NCBI RefSeq assembly: GCF_000312565.1
Contig: NZ_CALW02000057.1
Location: 1-35,577 of the forward strand
From: Bartonella rattaustraliani AUST/NH4
GTDB lineage: Bacteria; Pseudomonadota; Alphaproteobacteria; Rhizobiales; Rhizobiaceae
DNA length: 35,577 bases
Reading direction: 5' to 3'
In this document: in pieces, positions 25,701 through 34,182 of the stretch
Numbering within the stretch: position 1 is the stretch's first letter
Layout of the letters: every line of letters starts with the position of its first letter
Program-made: the position numbers and the translations under genes
Notes under the pieces: generated by a model
The model's input: the letters and a program-made list of their open reading frames with translations, nothing else
Databases searched by the model: none
Told to the model about the DNA's origin: nothing

Positions 25701-27015
25701 TTCTATACAACCTATATCTGTATCGGTGCCTTCAGCTAAAGCACCTGTTGAGGTACCGTCATCTAAGTTATCTGATATGGTAGTTTCTTCATCTACGGAT
25801 TCTGTTTCCGTATCCTCTGCGATTGTAGAACAAAAGCCTTCTGAGCCATCTGCTTCGGTAGCTTCTTCATTTCAGGATTCTTTGCCTTCTGCACCTGTTC
25901 CATCAGAGGTTCTAGAGGAACCTTCTTCTGCGCAACTTATACCTGAATCACCAGTTCCTGTTGAAATTTCGGCTGAGGAGCCACCGTCTAAGTCATCTGA
26001 TCTGGCAGATTCTTCGCCTATTCCTCCTGTTCAACTTGAGCCAAAAATGAGGGCTGTTGTTCCTCAATTACCAACGTATCTTCTTTTGTCAAATGCCTTA
26101 TTTCATGCTGGTGTCATAGATCTGATCACGCAAAATAAGAAGTTAGAAAGGATGCGAAGAGCTTTTCATAGCTCTTGGAAAGTTGATGAAAATGCAGCCT
26201 TTTTTTTGCGCACTTATGAGAGAAGTCATCATTATACTTCCAATTTATCTGCTCTTGAATATGGTTATGGAGCTGAGCTCGATTACAGCGCTCTTGAGGC
26301 AGGTGTTTTGTTGAAAGAGGCTGAGTATCTAGACAATCGTACATTCTTTGGAGTGCTGGGAAGTTATGGCTCTCTCTCTTTGCATCCTTTAGATGTTGAA
26401 TACAGCAAAAAGAGTCCATTTGAGAGATGGTCCATGGCTGCCTATGGCAGTATGCGGCATGATACGGGTTTTTATATGGATGGGGTGCTCTCATATGGTT
26501 TGTTTAGGGGAGATGTTTTGACGTTTGCACGGGGCAAGGTTGTAACGTTAAGGGGTAAGCAGCTTAGTGGTTCTTTGACAACTGGTATAGTGTTTACAAT
26601 AGGGCATAAAGGTGTTGTTTTTGATCCGCAAATTCAAGTTATTTATCAGCATCTTCAGTTTAATCGGGTGCATGATGTTGATAACCTTGATGTTGATCTG
26701 GGAAAACGGTATCAATGGGGAGCGCGTGTTGGAGGGCATTTAAATAAAACTATTTCTTTCTCTGAAGAGGAATATGGCATTTCTTTCTATAGCAAGCTTT
26801 ATTTTTTGCAGTTTCTTGAAAATAGGCAGTTTGTCTCGTTTCAAAAAGATTTCCAGTTAGGTGCTTTTGGTTCTTCTTTGGAAGCGGGAATTGGGTTTAA
26901 TGCTCGGCTTTCTTCAAAACTTGGCTTTGATGGTGATGTAACTTATCAGCATAAACTTACGAAAGCGGGTTTTTCAGGAACGAAGTTCCGTGCTGTGTTA
27001 CATTATGATTTTTAA
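22720..27015 (+). CDS. AT5: autotransporter with very long Ser/Pro repeat linker
   Basis: Type Va autotransporter of 1431 aa from the ATG at 22720. That start is preferred over in-frame 22663 because GAGGG lies 5 nt upstream and the leader (MVNLFRKCKLYFLIIASLFFF) begins there. The N-terminal cysteine module is C-D-A-D-M-Q-P-Y-I-C-R-D-G-K-K-H-T-I. The passenger carries the end block YQTLKIGKE, DRLLIYGDVMGT, SIIQVSGEA and FWDFRLKSVYV (about 615). Residues about 627-1107 are a Ser/Pro/Glu/Val low-complexity stalk with repeats of up to 75 aa, an extreme expansion of the short linkers of its paralogs. VVPQLPTYLLLSN then opens a diverged barrel. The end F-R-A-V-L-H-Y-D-F lacks the S-G-G-x-R-Y of the others but keeps the final aromatic residue. 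Confidence 0.9.
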   Translation: MVNLFRKCKLYFLIIASLFFFPIFPIMGLDVKLSDSRKDCDADMQPYICRDGKKHTIENKSYHFSMFPKFNSFPAMYVEKNGTVVDASQIKVTGPTPIVVTDPEPNQGFLYGAYVKDGARLNLKETNFENLSVALHAQNARIYTQRGAIKNGGIYAEGENTAIILLSIKVFLEDTEAENISIFSNQGAFISFIGGHFDFKGSGSFQTQLGGKLRIGSAYLKGEGKTQPLTEDDETVREFLEIFDISQGGDVSLDQINMQLNNRHGFFIKNFSGYADSANMLIQGEDDKDKLFKGYTLSNAFKKTNIKIEKSDISIQGKGVLGLYLDGVDPGIWANMLKLDPTKLSKVENLIVGEASVHLLQTTLSVPEGIAIYSTGFDDYGAEATIELTERARISGDLLLLADNNSSLFVKANNSTLAGDIRVEDVSIVNLELENGSSWYIRKSQYVNLQKSDSTVPSVSYISLSDSTLFFEKFITRDYQTLKIGKETNVNEAVYGAEGNSRIQMSTFMDKNGLFDSQKTDRLLIYGDVMGTTLIDLVGFSKDSENKESKGSDNSVSIIQVSGEATENSFKLLNNYTAINGSPYQYRLYAYGPGSSSGKADPKNRLLEGKGDFWDFRLKSVYVEPKLASSGSVPPSTEPEPSALGSRVEPPKNSLSSDPLSESLSHELLVSTSLEESSSVESLLAPSTAIFPQSSEESVPSIPTDLVPPPSAESGPLVSDSSVLVPPLSEDSTSNSVPPVLPKLPLVPTVSEGLASLQPISVPLPPAEELPSELSDLADSLSTESTDFSLSVSVELESSEPYNQVDTSSTDSALTPSTPVASELPSTSEKPSSAQPIPAPTIPAETPTEMPPYQPSDMVDSLSKDSAPFISEVPEESSFVQSAPVPPAETPSEVLLSKSSDQVLSSSREAIPSAPEAPEESSAVQPMPAPTVLNETPAEMPTSNPEDSLSKDSVSVSSVIVEQKSSAPPSSVVSPFQDSVPSPPVPSEVLEEPSSIQPISVSVPSAKAPVEVPSSKLSDMVVSSSTDSVSVSSAIVEQKPSEPSASVASSFQDSLPSAPVPSEVLEEPSSAQLIPESPVPVEISAEEPPSKSSDLADSSPIPPVQLEPKMRAVVPQLPTYLLLSNALFHAGVIDLITQNKKLERMRRAFHSSWKVDENAAFFLRTYERSHHYTSNLSALEYGYGAELDYSALEAGVLLKEAEYLDNRTFFGVLGSYGSLSLHPLDVEYSKKSPFERWSMAAYGSMRHDTGFYMDGVLSYGLFRGDVLTFARGKVVTLRGKQLSGSLTTGIVFTIGHKGVVFDPQIQVIYQHLQFNRVHDVDNLDVDLGKRYQWGARVGGHLNKTISFSEEEYGISFYSKLYFLQFLENRQFVSFQKDFQLGAFGSSLEAGIGFNARLSSKLGFDGDVTYQHKLTKAGFSGTKFRAVLHYDF
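24598..26040 (+). repeat. Ser/Pro-rich repetitive linker of AT5
   Basis: About 480 codons dominated by Ser, Pro, Glu, Val and Ala. The clearest period is 225 bp (75 aa): TCTGTTTCCGTATCCTCTG begins at 25576 and recurs at 25801, and the following V-E-Q-K, F-Q-D-S, P-S-E-V-L-E-E-P-S-S and S-D-x-x-x-S-S words repeat in order. Earlier, looser units carry P-E-E-S-S, Q-P-x-P-A-P-T and A-E-T-P. All periods are multiples of three. Confidence 0.88.
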
Positions 27016-27198
27016 ATATACATCAAATATATTCACTATAAATAAAATATATAATATCTTATACGTTATTATATAGTATTGTATTGTTTATATAGCATTA
27101 TATTAAGTATTAAATTGGATTTTTGTTCTTATATTTGTTATATATTAAAATTTTATTTTAAATAAATTTGTATTGTTCTTTGTCAATGAATAAGAGTT
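27016..27198. other. Very AT-rich spacer between AT5 and AT6
   Basis: 183 bp made almost only of A and T, with many TATATA-like stretches. It contains no gene and no GC-rich hairpin, so no terminator for AT5 is visible. AAGAG precedes the AT6 start. Confidence 0.6.
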
Positions 27199-30100
27199 AT
27201 GGTTAGTGTATTTCATAAATATGTGTTTTTATGTCTTTTGACAACTTCTGTTCTTTATTATTTCTTGAAAGTTTCCCATGTTCATGCTGTTGAAACTCCA
27301 TGTGATCTAGAAGCCTCGTTTTTTAAATGCAGTGATGGTAAAAGGCATACAATCCAAAATAAAACTTATCATTTAAAAAGTTCTTGGGAAGTATTTTCTA
27401 TGCCTGTTTCTCTATATGTAGAAGGAAATGGGGCACTGTCGTTGAGGTATCTCATGTTACTGTTTTGAGTGACAAGTCAAGTACAGCACTTGCATATGCT
27501 GTACGTGTCATAGATGGTGGGCAGCTTATTCTAACGAATTCAAATTTTAAAGATACCCTTGGTTTTCATGCTCAAAATGCAGCTATTAACATGGAAGGAG
27601 GATTAATTGAGTGGATTTTGAACGCTCTTCCTGCATTTGGGGAAAAAACAGATGTTTCTTTAGCTCATGTAAACATTGGAATTACAAAAGATAATTTGAA
27701 TGTAAAAGAGCTTGGTATTGTGAGTGGTTGGGGTGCAATGGTTCAGATGTCAGAGAGCTTGGTTACTTTTAATGAGGTTGGATCATTTGTAACACGGTTT
27801 GAGGGAAGATATCGTCTTGATAAGATGGATATTAAGGCAAAAGGAGATAAGGGGCGGGCTACTGGTTATGTCAATGTGTGAGTGTACTACCAGAAGCTTT
27901 TTATGTTTCTCAAGCAGGTGATATTCGTTTAAGAAATAGTTCTATTCAGCTTAGTGATATGCATGGCTTTTTGATTAAAAATTTTTCGAGCTATGTCGGT
28001 GATAATGGCAAGTTTTTTTAAAGTCATGAAAATGTAGAGGATGCTGATAAGACAAATATTAAAGCAGATAATTTTAATAAGACAAATACTAGGGTTGAAA
28101 GCTCTCATATTTCTGTAGAGGGCAAAAATGCAATTGGTTTCTTTTTAATGTGTTAGGGCCATAAGATTCTGCCAAAAAACTGTCTCTATGCAATAAGGCG
28201 TATGATGATGACAAGGCATCTCACAATATATCTGATAAGCGTCTTTTAGAAGCAAACAAAGTTATGACAGAGGAAGTGTTTGTTTCTTTATCAAAGACGA
28301 GGCTTACAGTTCCAAATAGTATCGCTCTTTATGCTAGCGGGGTTGGCGATTATAGGGCTAAGGGTACTCTTGAATTATCGAATGAAAAAAGGTTTCTGGT
28401 GATTTGTTATGAAAAGTTGAAAATAACGCTTTTCTCTCTGTTATAGCACGTAACTCTACTCTTATAGGAGGGACGCGGGTGGATGATACCTCTCTTGCTG
28501 GTTTAGAGTTAACGCATGGTTCGACATGGTATCTCACAAAAAGCAAAGATGAACTTTTACAGAAATTGGGTTCTGAAAATTCATCACTTTCATTTGTCAG
28601 TTTTTCTGATAGTACACTTGTTTTTGATTCAGATCTCTCTCTTGGTGATCAGACGCTCTACATTGGAAAAAAATGGGTAAAAAATATAGAGATGATGACA
28701 TAAATGAAGAAACATTGTCTGATGAAATAGAAAAGTTATACAAGTCTGTAAACAAGAAAGCATACAGTGCAGAAGGTCATGTTCAGATTAAGTTGAGTAC
28801 GTTTTTAAATAATAATGGTTTGTTTGATCCTCAAAAAAACGGATCGCATTTTGATCCATGGTGATCTCTCTGGAACCTTTACAATCCATATGCAAAATTT
28901 TTCAAAAACTTCAGAAGAAAAGGGAGGTGATGGAGGAAGTCACAGCATCTCACTTAGTTTAAGTTTCTGGACAAGCAAAGGAAGATTCTTTTACGCTTGC
29001 TAGAGGTTACATCACTGTAGGTGGTTTTCCTTATCAATATCATTTGCGTGGCTATGGTCCACATTCTTCCTTTGGGGGATCTGACCCCAAGAATAGATTA
29101 GTTGCAGGAGAAGGAGAGTTCTGGGATTTTCGTCTCGAAGCTATCTATATTGAGCCCCAAAATAATCCTTCTGAAATTGTACCGGTCTCATCGGCATCTT
29201 CTTGATTTGATCTTTCGCCACGTTCACTTATATCTGTCAAGCTTGATCTTGCATCATATGAAAAGGTTAGGGTCGTTGTTCCGCAAGTGCCAACCTACTT
29301 CCTTTTACCAAATGCCTTATTCCAAGCTGATTTTGTGAACCTTACAACTCAAAATAAAAAATTGGAGATCATGCGGATCCGCTCTTATGGTTCTTTGAAA
29401 CAAGATGAAAATGTAGCATTTTTTGCGCGCAGTTATGGTGGTCACCACCATTATACTTCAGATTTATCTGCTTTTGAATATGGGTATAGAGCTGCATTTG
29501 ATTATGCTGCATTAGAAGAAGGTGGAGTACTGAAGGAGATAGAAAGTTTATATAAGAGTGCCTCTTTTGGGATCATGGGAACCTATGGAAGATTTTCTTT
29601 TCAGCTAAAGATGTTGATACAGAGCGAAAAGAGTACTTTTGATAAATGGACTGTTGCTGTTTATGGAAGCCTCAAGCATTATATGGGGTTTTATATGGAT
29701 GGGGTGCTTTCTTATGGTCTTTTTAAGGGAGATGTTCTCATTCTTGCCTAGGGGAAGACAGCAGTGTTAAAGGGGAAAAAACTGAGCACGTCCATAACCA
29801 GTGGTAAAACATTTACAATGAGATATAAGGATGTTTTGTTTGATCCACAGGTTCAATTGATTTATCAGAATCTTCAGTTTAATCCAGTACGTGATGTTGA
29901 TAATCTTAATGTTGATTTGGGAAAATTTGATCAATGAATTGGGCGTGTTGGTGGGCGTTTCTCTAAGGTTCTTTCCACTTTTGAAGAGGAGCGTGTTATT
30001 TCTTTTTATAATAAACTTTATTTTTCGCACCGTTTTGGAGAAAAACAATTCGTCTCTTTCAAAAAAGATTTTCAGCTCGGTGCTTTTGGATCTTCGTTAA

Positions 30101-30219
30101 AGTAGGGCTTGGGCTTAATGCGCAATTGTCTTCAGAGTTTTTATTTCATGGAGATGTGACCTATCAGCGTCGGCTTAATAAAGCAAGCTTTTCTGCTGGG
30201 TTGCGCCACTTTTTTTAAC
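27199..30219 (+). pseudogene. AT6: full-length but inactivated autotransporter
   Basis: The family plan is traceable from end to end across broken frames. Leader MVSVFHKYVFLCLLTTSVLY; cysteine module C-D-L-E-A-S-F-F-K-C-S-D-G-K-R-H-T-I; beta-helix passenger; D-Q-T-L-Y-I-G; I-L-I-H-G-D-L-S-G; FWDFRLEAIYI (about 29119); VVPQVPTYFLLPN (about 29277); and a barrel ending L-R-H-F-F at 30219. Lesions I can see: a frameshift near 27435 (G-N-G-T-V-V-E interrupted by extra bases), frame breaks after 27881 and near 28390 and 28840, and in-frame stops at about 28018, 28154, 28955, 29203, 29749, 29936 and 30106. It is closest to AT5 in leader region and barrel. With this many lesions it cannot make a working barrel, though the first 89 codons could still be translated. 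Confidence 0.92.
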
Positions 30220-30242
30220 TAGGCATGATGTGTATTTCATGC

Positions 30243-30276
30243 AAAAGGCAGCAAAATCAAAATATTGCAGCCTTTT
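30243..30276 (+). terminator. Probable old terminator of AT6
   Basis: AAAAGGCAGCAA (30243-30254) pairs with TTGCAGCCTTTT (30265-30276), with one central A-A mismatch. It sits 24 nt after the AT6 end and resembles the AT1 terminator stem (AAAGGCAGC). The run of T after the stem is short. Confidence 0.6.
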
Positions 30277-30879
30277 CATTGACTCGTTGTATTCTTTCAA
30301 TGGTTTGTGTGTTTATTGCTGAAAAAGTGCATAGTCTATGCTTTATTTGGTCTATATTAAAATATTTTATGGTGTGGCGTATTCTACTTTATAAATATTT
30401 TTTTTATTTTATAGATACTCTCTATAGAGATTTTCTTTTGTAAGATTTTTACTTGAATATTATTTGAAAGTCGCATGTATTTTAAAAGTAAGATCTTTTA
30501 AGGTAAAATGTTAAGCGCTTTTAAAAATGTGCTTCTACACTTGTCATTTTTTGCAAATTGAGGAGTTTGCGCAGATTGATATTTTATCTTTCTTCGTAGC
30601 TGATGTGGCATAGGAATGAGGAGATGTGGAGCATTTGCGTGTGGCAATATTTGTTTTTCTTAATGATTATGTAAGAAAAAGAGAGTTTTATAACCGGGAT
30701 GTTTGATAAGTTGAGTGCTGGGGCATTATGGCTGGGAGATCCTTTTATGTAAAAGACCTTCTCAAAAAGTTCTTTGAAATGTTTTTGACGAGATATTCTT
30801 TCAAGAATTATGAAATTTCTCTCAAACTATTCTAAAACGCTTGTTAAGCAAAATAGGTTTTTAACTTCGATATCTTTTG
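30277..30879. other. 600-bp region without recognisable content
   Basis: AT-rich, with no intact gene, no convincing coding relic and no strong hairpin that I can see. It lies between the dead AT6 and the integrase fragments. Confidence 0.55.
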
Positions 30880-31097
30880 ATATTGAGAGCGGATATGTTG
30901 ATACTGTTCACGGGCTTGTTTGAAAGAGACATGTCTGAGAAGCCCCTAAGCCCGTTTTGCGGCGGTGTGAGTGAATTACATAACAATAAATCTATTGAAC
31001 GCCACTATCTTCACGCTTATAAAGAGTCAAACCGGTACCATCACTCACTTTACCAGGACATGGGTGTTGTGACAGCCCTTGTATGAAGGCAGTTCAT
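30880..31097 (-). pseudogene. N-terminal fragment of a tyrosine integrase (DUF4102 type), minus strand
   Basis: Reading the minus strand from ATG at 31097 gives M-N-C-L-H-T-R-A-V-T-T-P, then after a frame change G-K-V-S-D-G-T-G-L-T-L-Y-K-R-E-D-S-G-V-Q. A further frame change gives Y-V-I-H-S-H-R-R-K-T-G-L-G-A. These match the arm-binding N-terminal domain of phage/island integrases (K-x-S-D-G-x-G-L-x-L, then I-H-G-R-R-R-E-M-G-L-G in intact relatives, from memory). At least two frameshifts and several stops. The matching catalytic half lies at 31567-32163 on the opposite strand. Confidence 0.7.
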
Positions 31098-31275
31098 GAG
31101 AGGTATTTTTCTTCCTTTATTCTTTCATTTTTATCCACATGCCAATTCTGCTTATGGTGTAAAGCCAAGAGAATAAAATTGACTCAATAGAAAGAGGTTT
31201 GAAAGGAGATAATTTTATGGGTCTTCGGGGTTATGATTTAAGGTGAGAAAAAATAAAAATCAGTGTAAATCAATG
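30990..31275 (-). repeat. Right arm of the diverged long inverted repeat
   Basis: Reverse-complement partner of 19115-19350, including the exact 23-mer at 31224-31246. The two arms face each other about 12 kb apart and enclose AT4, AT5 and AT6. Boundaries judged by eye. Confidence 0.75.
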
Positions 31276-31566
31276 TTTTATCTGTGTATGAGATGGTAAA
31301 TCATTTATCTCAAAGTTTTGAGAGTTAAAGTTTTAAACGTCTTTAGTATGACATAGATTTCTATAGGAATGATGTGTGTTTTTATATTCTGTTTTAGAGA
31401 GATCTTTGCATTCCATTTTCTTGGTAAAATAGCACCTTGAAAAGTCAAAAGCTGGATATTTTAAAGGTGTTTTGGAGCTTGAGGCTTTGGATTTCATGAG
31501 AAAAGGAGACGGTTTTGGTGTTTGATGATTTTGAGAGAATGGTATGATTGTTTTTATCTGTGATGA
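31276..31566. other. Gap between the two oppositely oriented integrase fragments
   Basis: About 290 bp with no gene visible. It should contain the breakpoint where the integrase halves were separated and one of them inverted. The middle part of an integrase (end of arm domain, core-binding domain) is not recognisable here on either strand. Confidence 0.5.
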
Positions 31567-32163
31567 TTGCTCATATTTGTCTTAGGAAAACAATGCTGTA
31601 AAGTTACTAATATACCTGCAATGAATTGGAAAGAAATGTCAGCTCTCTATGAAATACTTTGCCAGACAACAACCATGGCACAATTGGTTTTGCGTTTGCT
31701 TATCTTTATGGGTGTTCGTACCAATCCCGTCATATTCGTGAAGATCAGATTGAAGGGAATGGGATATATGGACGATTTCCACTGAGAGTGTGAAAGGAAG
31801 ACGTAAGGCGACAACAGAGTTTCATGTTCTTTTATCATTAGAAGCATTAAAAGCGATAGAACAAGTGCGCCCTCTCACGCGCAAGAGTTCCTTTTTCTGC
31901 ATCAGCTCGTGGTTCTTTTGCACACAATGGCATACCACATTACATGAAATGTGTAGGGTTTGGGGCATGCCTCTACGGCTTTCGCTCTAGTTTATGTGAT
32001 TGGCGGGCAGAAACAACCGATGCTCTCTATGAGATAGCAGAAATTATTCTAGGCGTATACGGTTAGGGGTAAAGGAGCACGTGCTTATCGTCGTACAGAT
32101 TATTTAGAACAGTGTCGTGTTTTGATGGAAAAATGGATTTCTTATGTCACGGTTCAAGCTTAA
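31567..32163 (+). pseudogene. Catalytic half of a tyrosine integrase, frameshifted
   Basis: Three frames must be stitched. First L-G-K-Q-C-C-K-V-T-N-I-P-A-M-N-W-K-E-M and L-V-L-R-L-L-I-F-M-G-V-R-T, which carries the first catalytic arginine. Then T-E-S-V-K-G-R-R-K-A-T-T-E-F-H-V and A-L-K-A-I-E-Q-V-R-P-L. Then Y-G-F-R-S-S-L-C-D-W-R-A-E-T, the H-x-x-R box with its histidine changed to tyrosine. Finally A-Y-R-R-T-D-Y-L-E-Q and V-L-M-E-K-W, containing the nucleophile tyrosine, ending in TAA at 32161. The order matches the core of P4-like phage/island integrases. It is clearly dead. The stop overlaps the stop of the convergent WD40 gene by 2 bp. Confidence 0.82.
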
Positions 32164-33131
32164 CAAGTGATGTCGATTATACCACATTCACCGTTTTCAC
32201 TGCCAAAGGCTAAGTTATGTCCTGTTTGATCCCAGCTTAGCGCTGAGATGGCACTTTTCCCATAACCTTTGAGAAGGTCTTCTTTTCCATCACGAAAATG
32301 TGCGCATAAAATCATGCCATCATGAAAGCCTATTGCTACAATTTCTTCGTTTGGATGGCATGAAACAGTGCTCACAAGCGCATTTGCTCGTGTGCCGAGT
32401 TCTAGAGGTGCTTTTCCCATGGGGCCGTCTTTTGTATGAAAGGGCCAAACAATTGCCGCTGAGGCGCCTGATGTTGCGAGCCATTTTCCTTTTGCACTCC
32501 AAGACCAGCTTTTCACTTTGTTTGGATAGCCACTCATGCGTAAATGTTGATTATCCGCAAGACGCCAGCCATGAAGGGTGTTTTCCTGCATCGTTGAAAT
32601 AACATAACGGTTGTCTGGTGAGAAAGTCACATCGCAATGTGCACCTTTCCATTCCAGTGTGGTTGGGGGTGTTTGTGTTGATAACCAATAAAGGGTAACC
32701 CCATTGTAATGGGCAACGGCAAGTCGTAGACCCTTTGGCGCGAAAGCAAGCCCTTCTACACTGCGTGCATGGGTAAGTTCTTGCAGTCCTTTTCCGACAT
32801 TTGCCCATGTTAAACGTGAGGAGGAAAAAGCAAAAATATTTTGTGGTCCAAAAGCCACTTTGTTTATCCATTTGCGCTCTTGGTGACCTAAAATTTTTAT
32901 ATGACCATCTGCTGTTGTTTGACAGGCTTTTCCATCTTCCCCCCCTGTGATGATTGTGGTTTTATCATGAGAAAATTGGCTGGAAATGATTCCTTGGTGA
33001 ACTTCAAGTGTTTGTGGAGTAGGGCTCAAAAAAACAACCAAACCCTCCACTGAAACGAAAGCTGGCTTGTTGTTCATAAAACCGCAGGAAAGACAGTAGC
33101 TTTGGAGATCGTAATGGGTAATGCTTGGCAT
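32160..33131 (-). CDS. WD40-repeat protein
   Basis: 323-aa protein predicted to form a beta-propeller. WD-like blades can be followed as S-H-D-K-T-T-I-I-T-G-G-E-D-G-K, A-F-A-P-K-G-L-R-L-A-V-A, T-F-S-P-D-N-R-Y-V-I-S, S-A-K-G-K-W-L-A-T-S-G, and S-W-D-Q-T-G-H-N-L-A-F-G-S-E-N-G. It has no signal peptide, so it is cytoplasmic, probably a protein-interaction scaffold. It is the last gene of a three-gene unit, 10 nt after the COG0523 GTPase. This pairing is common in Rhizobiales, so a shared role in metal handling is likely but not demonstrated by sequence. Its stop codon (32160-32162) overlaps that of the integrase relic coming the other way; the gene itself shows no lesion. Confidence 0.85.
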   Translation of the reverse strand: MPSITHYDLQSYCLSCGFMNNKPAFVSVEGLVVFLSPTPQTLEVHQGIISSQFSHDKTTIITGGEDGKACQTTADGHIKILGHQERKWINKVAFGPQNIFAFSSSRLTWANVGKGLQELTHARSVEGLAFAPKGLRLAVAHYNGVTLYWLSTQTPPTTLEWKGAHCDVTFSPDNRYVISTMQENTLHGWRLADNQHLRMSGYPNKVKSWSWSAKGKWLATSGASAAIVWPFHTKDGPMGKAPLELGTRANALVSTVSCHPNEEIVAIGFHDGMILCAHFRDGKEDLLKGYGKSAISALSWDQTGHNLAFGSENGECGIIDITC

Positions 33132-33141
33132 TGTGACTCAC

Positions 33142-34170
33142 TTATGCGCAATTTTCAAAACCAGTTTTAAGTTTTTCGGTCTCAAGATTGCGACCGATAA
33201 AAACAAGTCGACTTTCTCGCTTTTCATTATCACGCCATGGACGTTGATGCTGTCCTTCAAGAATCATGTGAATACCTTGGATGACATATCTATCATCATC
33301 TTCTTGAAAGGCAATAATGCCTTTTAGACGTAAAATATCAGGGCCTTGTTGTTGTGTTATTTGTTGGATCCATGGAAAAAACTTTTCTGGTTGGAGAGCG
33401 CCTGTTTTTAAACTTACAGAAGTGACTGTAATATCATGAAATGGGGAAGGGTGGGGATGTTGATGATCATGATGGCAATCGGGACCACAGATATGATCTG
33501 GATGTTGGTGCTCGAGAAAATGGGGTTCATTCTCTAAAATGCGTTGAAGATCAAAAGAACCAAGATTGAGGATTTTTTCAAGAGCGATATTTGCGCGTTC
33601 TGTTGTATAAAGTATTGCTCTGGGATTAATCGCAAAAATGAGCGATTCAGCATGTGCACGTTCTTGCGTGTTAACAAGATCAATTTTATTTAAAATGATG
33701 ATATCAGAGAAAGCAATTTGGTCTTCCGCTTCACGGCTCTTTTTAAGTTGGGATGGCAAGTGTTTTGCATCAACAACTGCGATAACACTATCAAGCACTG
33801 TTTTTTCATGGACAGTATTATTCATGAAAAAAGTTTGTGCGACGGGAATAGGATCGGCAAGTCCTGTTGTCTCTATAATGATGGCATCAAATCGATGAGA
33901 GCGTTGCATCAAGCTTTCTAGAATGCGAATAAGATCGCCGCGGACAGTACAGCAAACACAGCCATTATTCATTTCATAAATTTCTTCATCGGATTCAACA
34001 ATAAGATCATTATCAATGCCAATCTCACCAAATTCATTGACGATAACGGCATAACGTTTGCCATGATTTTCGCTGAGAATACGATTGAGAAGAGTAGTTT
34101 TTCCTGCACCAAGATAGCCTGTCAAAACTGTAACGGGAAATTTATTGAGAGTCTGATTTGTTTTTTCCAT
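33142..34170 (-). CDS. CobW/COG0523-family GTPase, probable zinc metallochaperone
   Basis: 342-aa P-loop GTPase. Walker [13 protein letters not shown] (18-29), Walker B region [12 protein letters not shown] (43-54), the signature metal-binding G-C-V-C-C (70-74) followed by [14 protein letters not shown], and a guanine-specificity N-K-I-D. A histidine-rich loop around 220-250 ([19 protein letters not shown]) separates it from the C-terminal CobW_C domain. Such loops mark the zinc-related COG0523 subgroups (ZigA/YjiA/ZNG1-like) rather than cobalamin-specific CobW, and no cobalamin genes are nearby. Known family role: GTP-dependent delivery of metal to client enzymes. Start supported by AAAGG about 9 nt upstream. 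It lies 12 nt after the creatininase-family gene, whose product is a predicted metal-dependent enzyme and a conceivable client. Confidence 0.9.
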   Translation of the reverse strand: MEKTNQTLNKFPVTVLTGYLGAGKTTLLNRILSENHGKRYAVIVNEFGEIGIDNDLIVESDEEIYEMNNGCVCCTVRGDLIRILESLMQRSHRFDAIIIETTGLADPIPVAQTFFMNNTVHEKTVLDSVIAVVDAKHLPSQLKKSREAEDQIAFSDIIILNKIDLVNTQERAHAESLIFAINPRAILYTTERANIALEKILNLGSFDLQRILENEPHFLEHQHPDHICGPDCHHDHQHPHPSPFHDITVTSVSLKTGALQPEKFFPWIQQITQQQGPDILRLKGIIAFQEDDDRYVIQGIHMILEGQHQRPWRDNEKRESRLVFIGRNLETEKLKTGFENCA

Positions 34171-34182
34171 GAAGGGTGCCTT

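Noticed and set aside
26126-26494. 122-aa minus-strand ORF opposite the AT5 barrel
   Set aside because: Equivalent antisense stretches occur opposite other barrels (for example 17548-17829), so this is a codon-use artefact.
27199-27881. Two separate small autotransporter-like genes
   Set aside because: The overlapping frames are successive parts of one passenger joined by a frameshift near 27435, so they belong to pseudogene AT6.
30225-30443. 72-aa ORF after AT6
   Set aside because: It overlaps the AT6 terminator hairpin and consists mainly of Phe/Leu/Ile/Tyr from AT-rich DNA.
18405-32163. An intact prophage or integrative island carrying the autotransporters
   Set aside because: Only integrase fragments are present; no att repeats, phage structural genes or mobilisation genes were seen, and no duplicate of the tRNA-Gln 3' end was found near the integrase.
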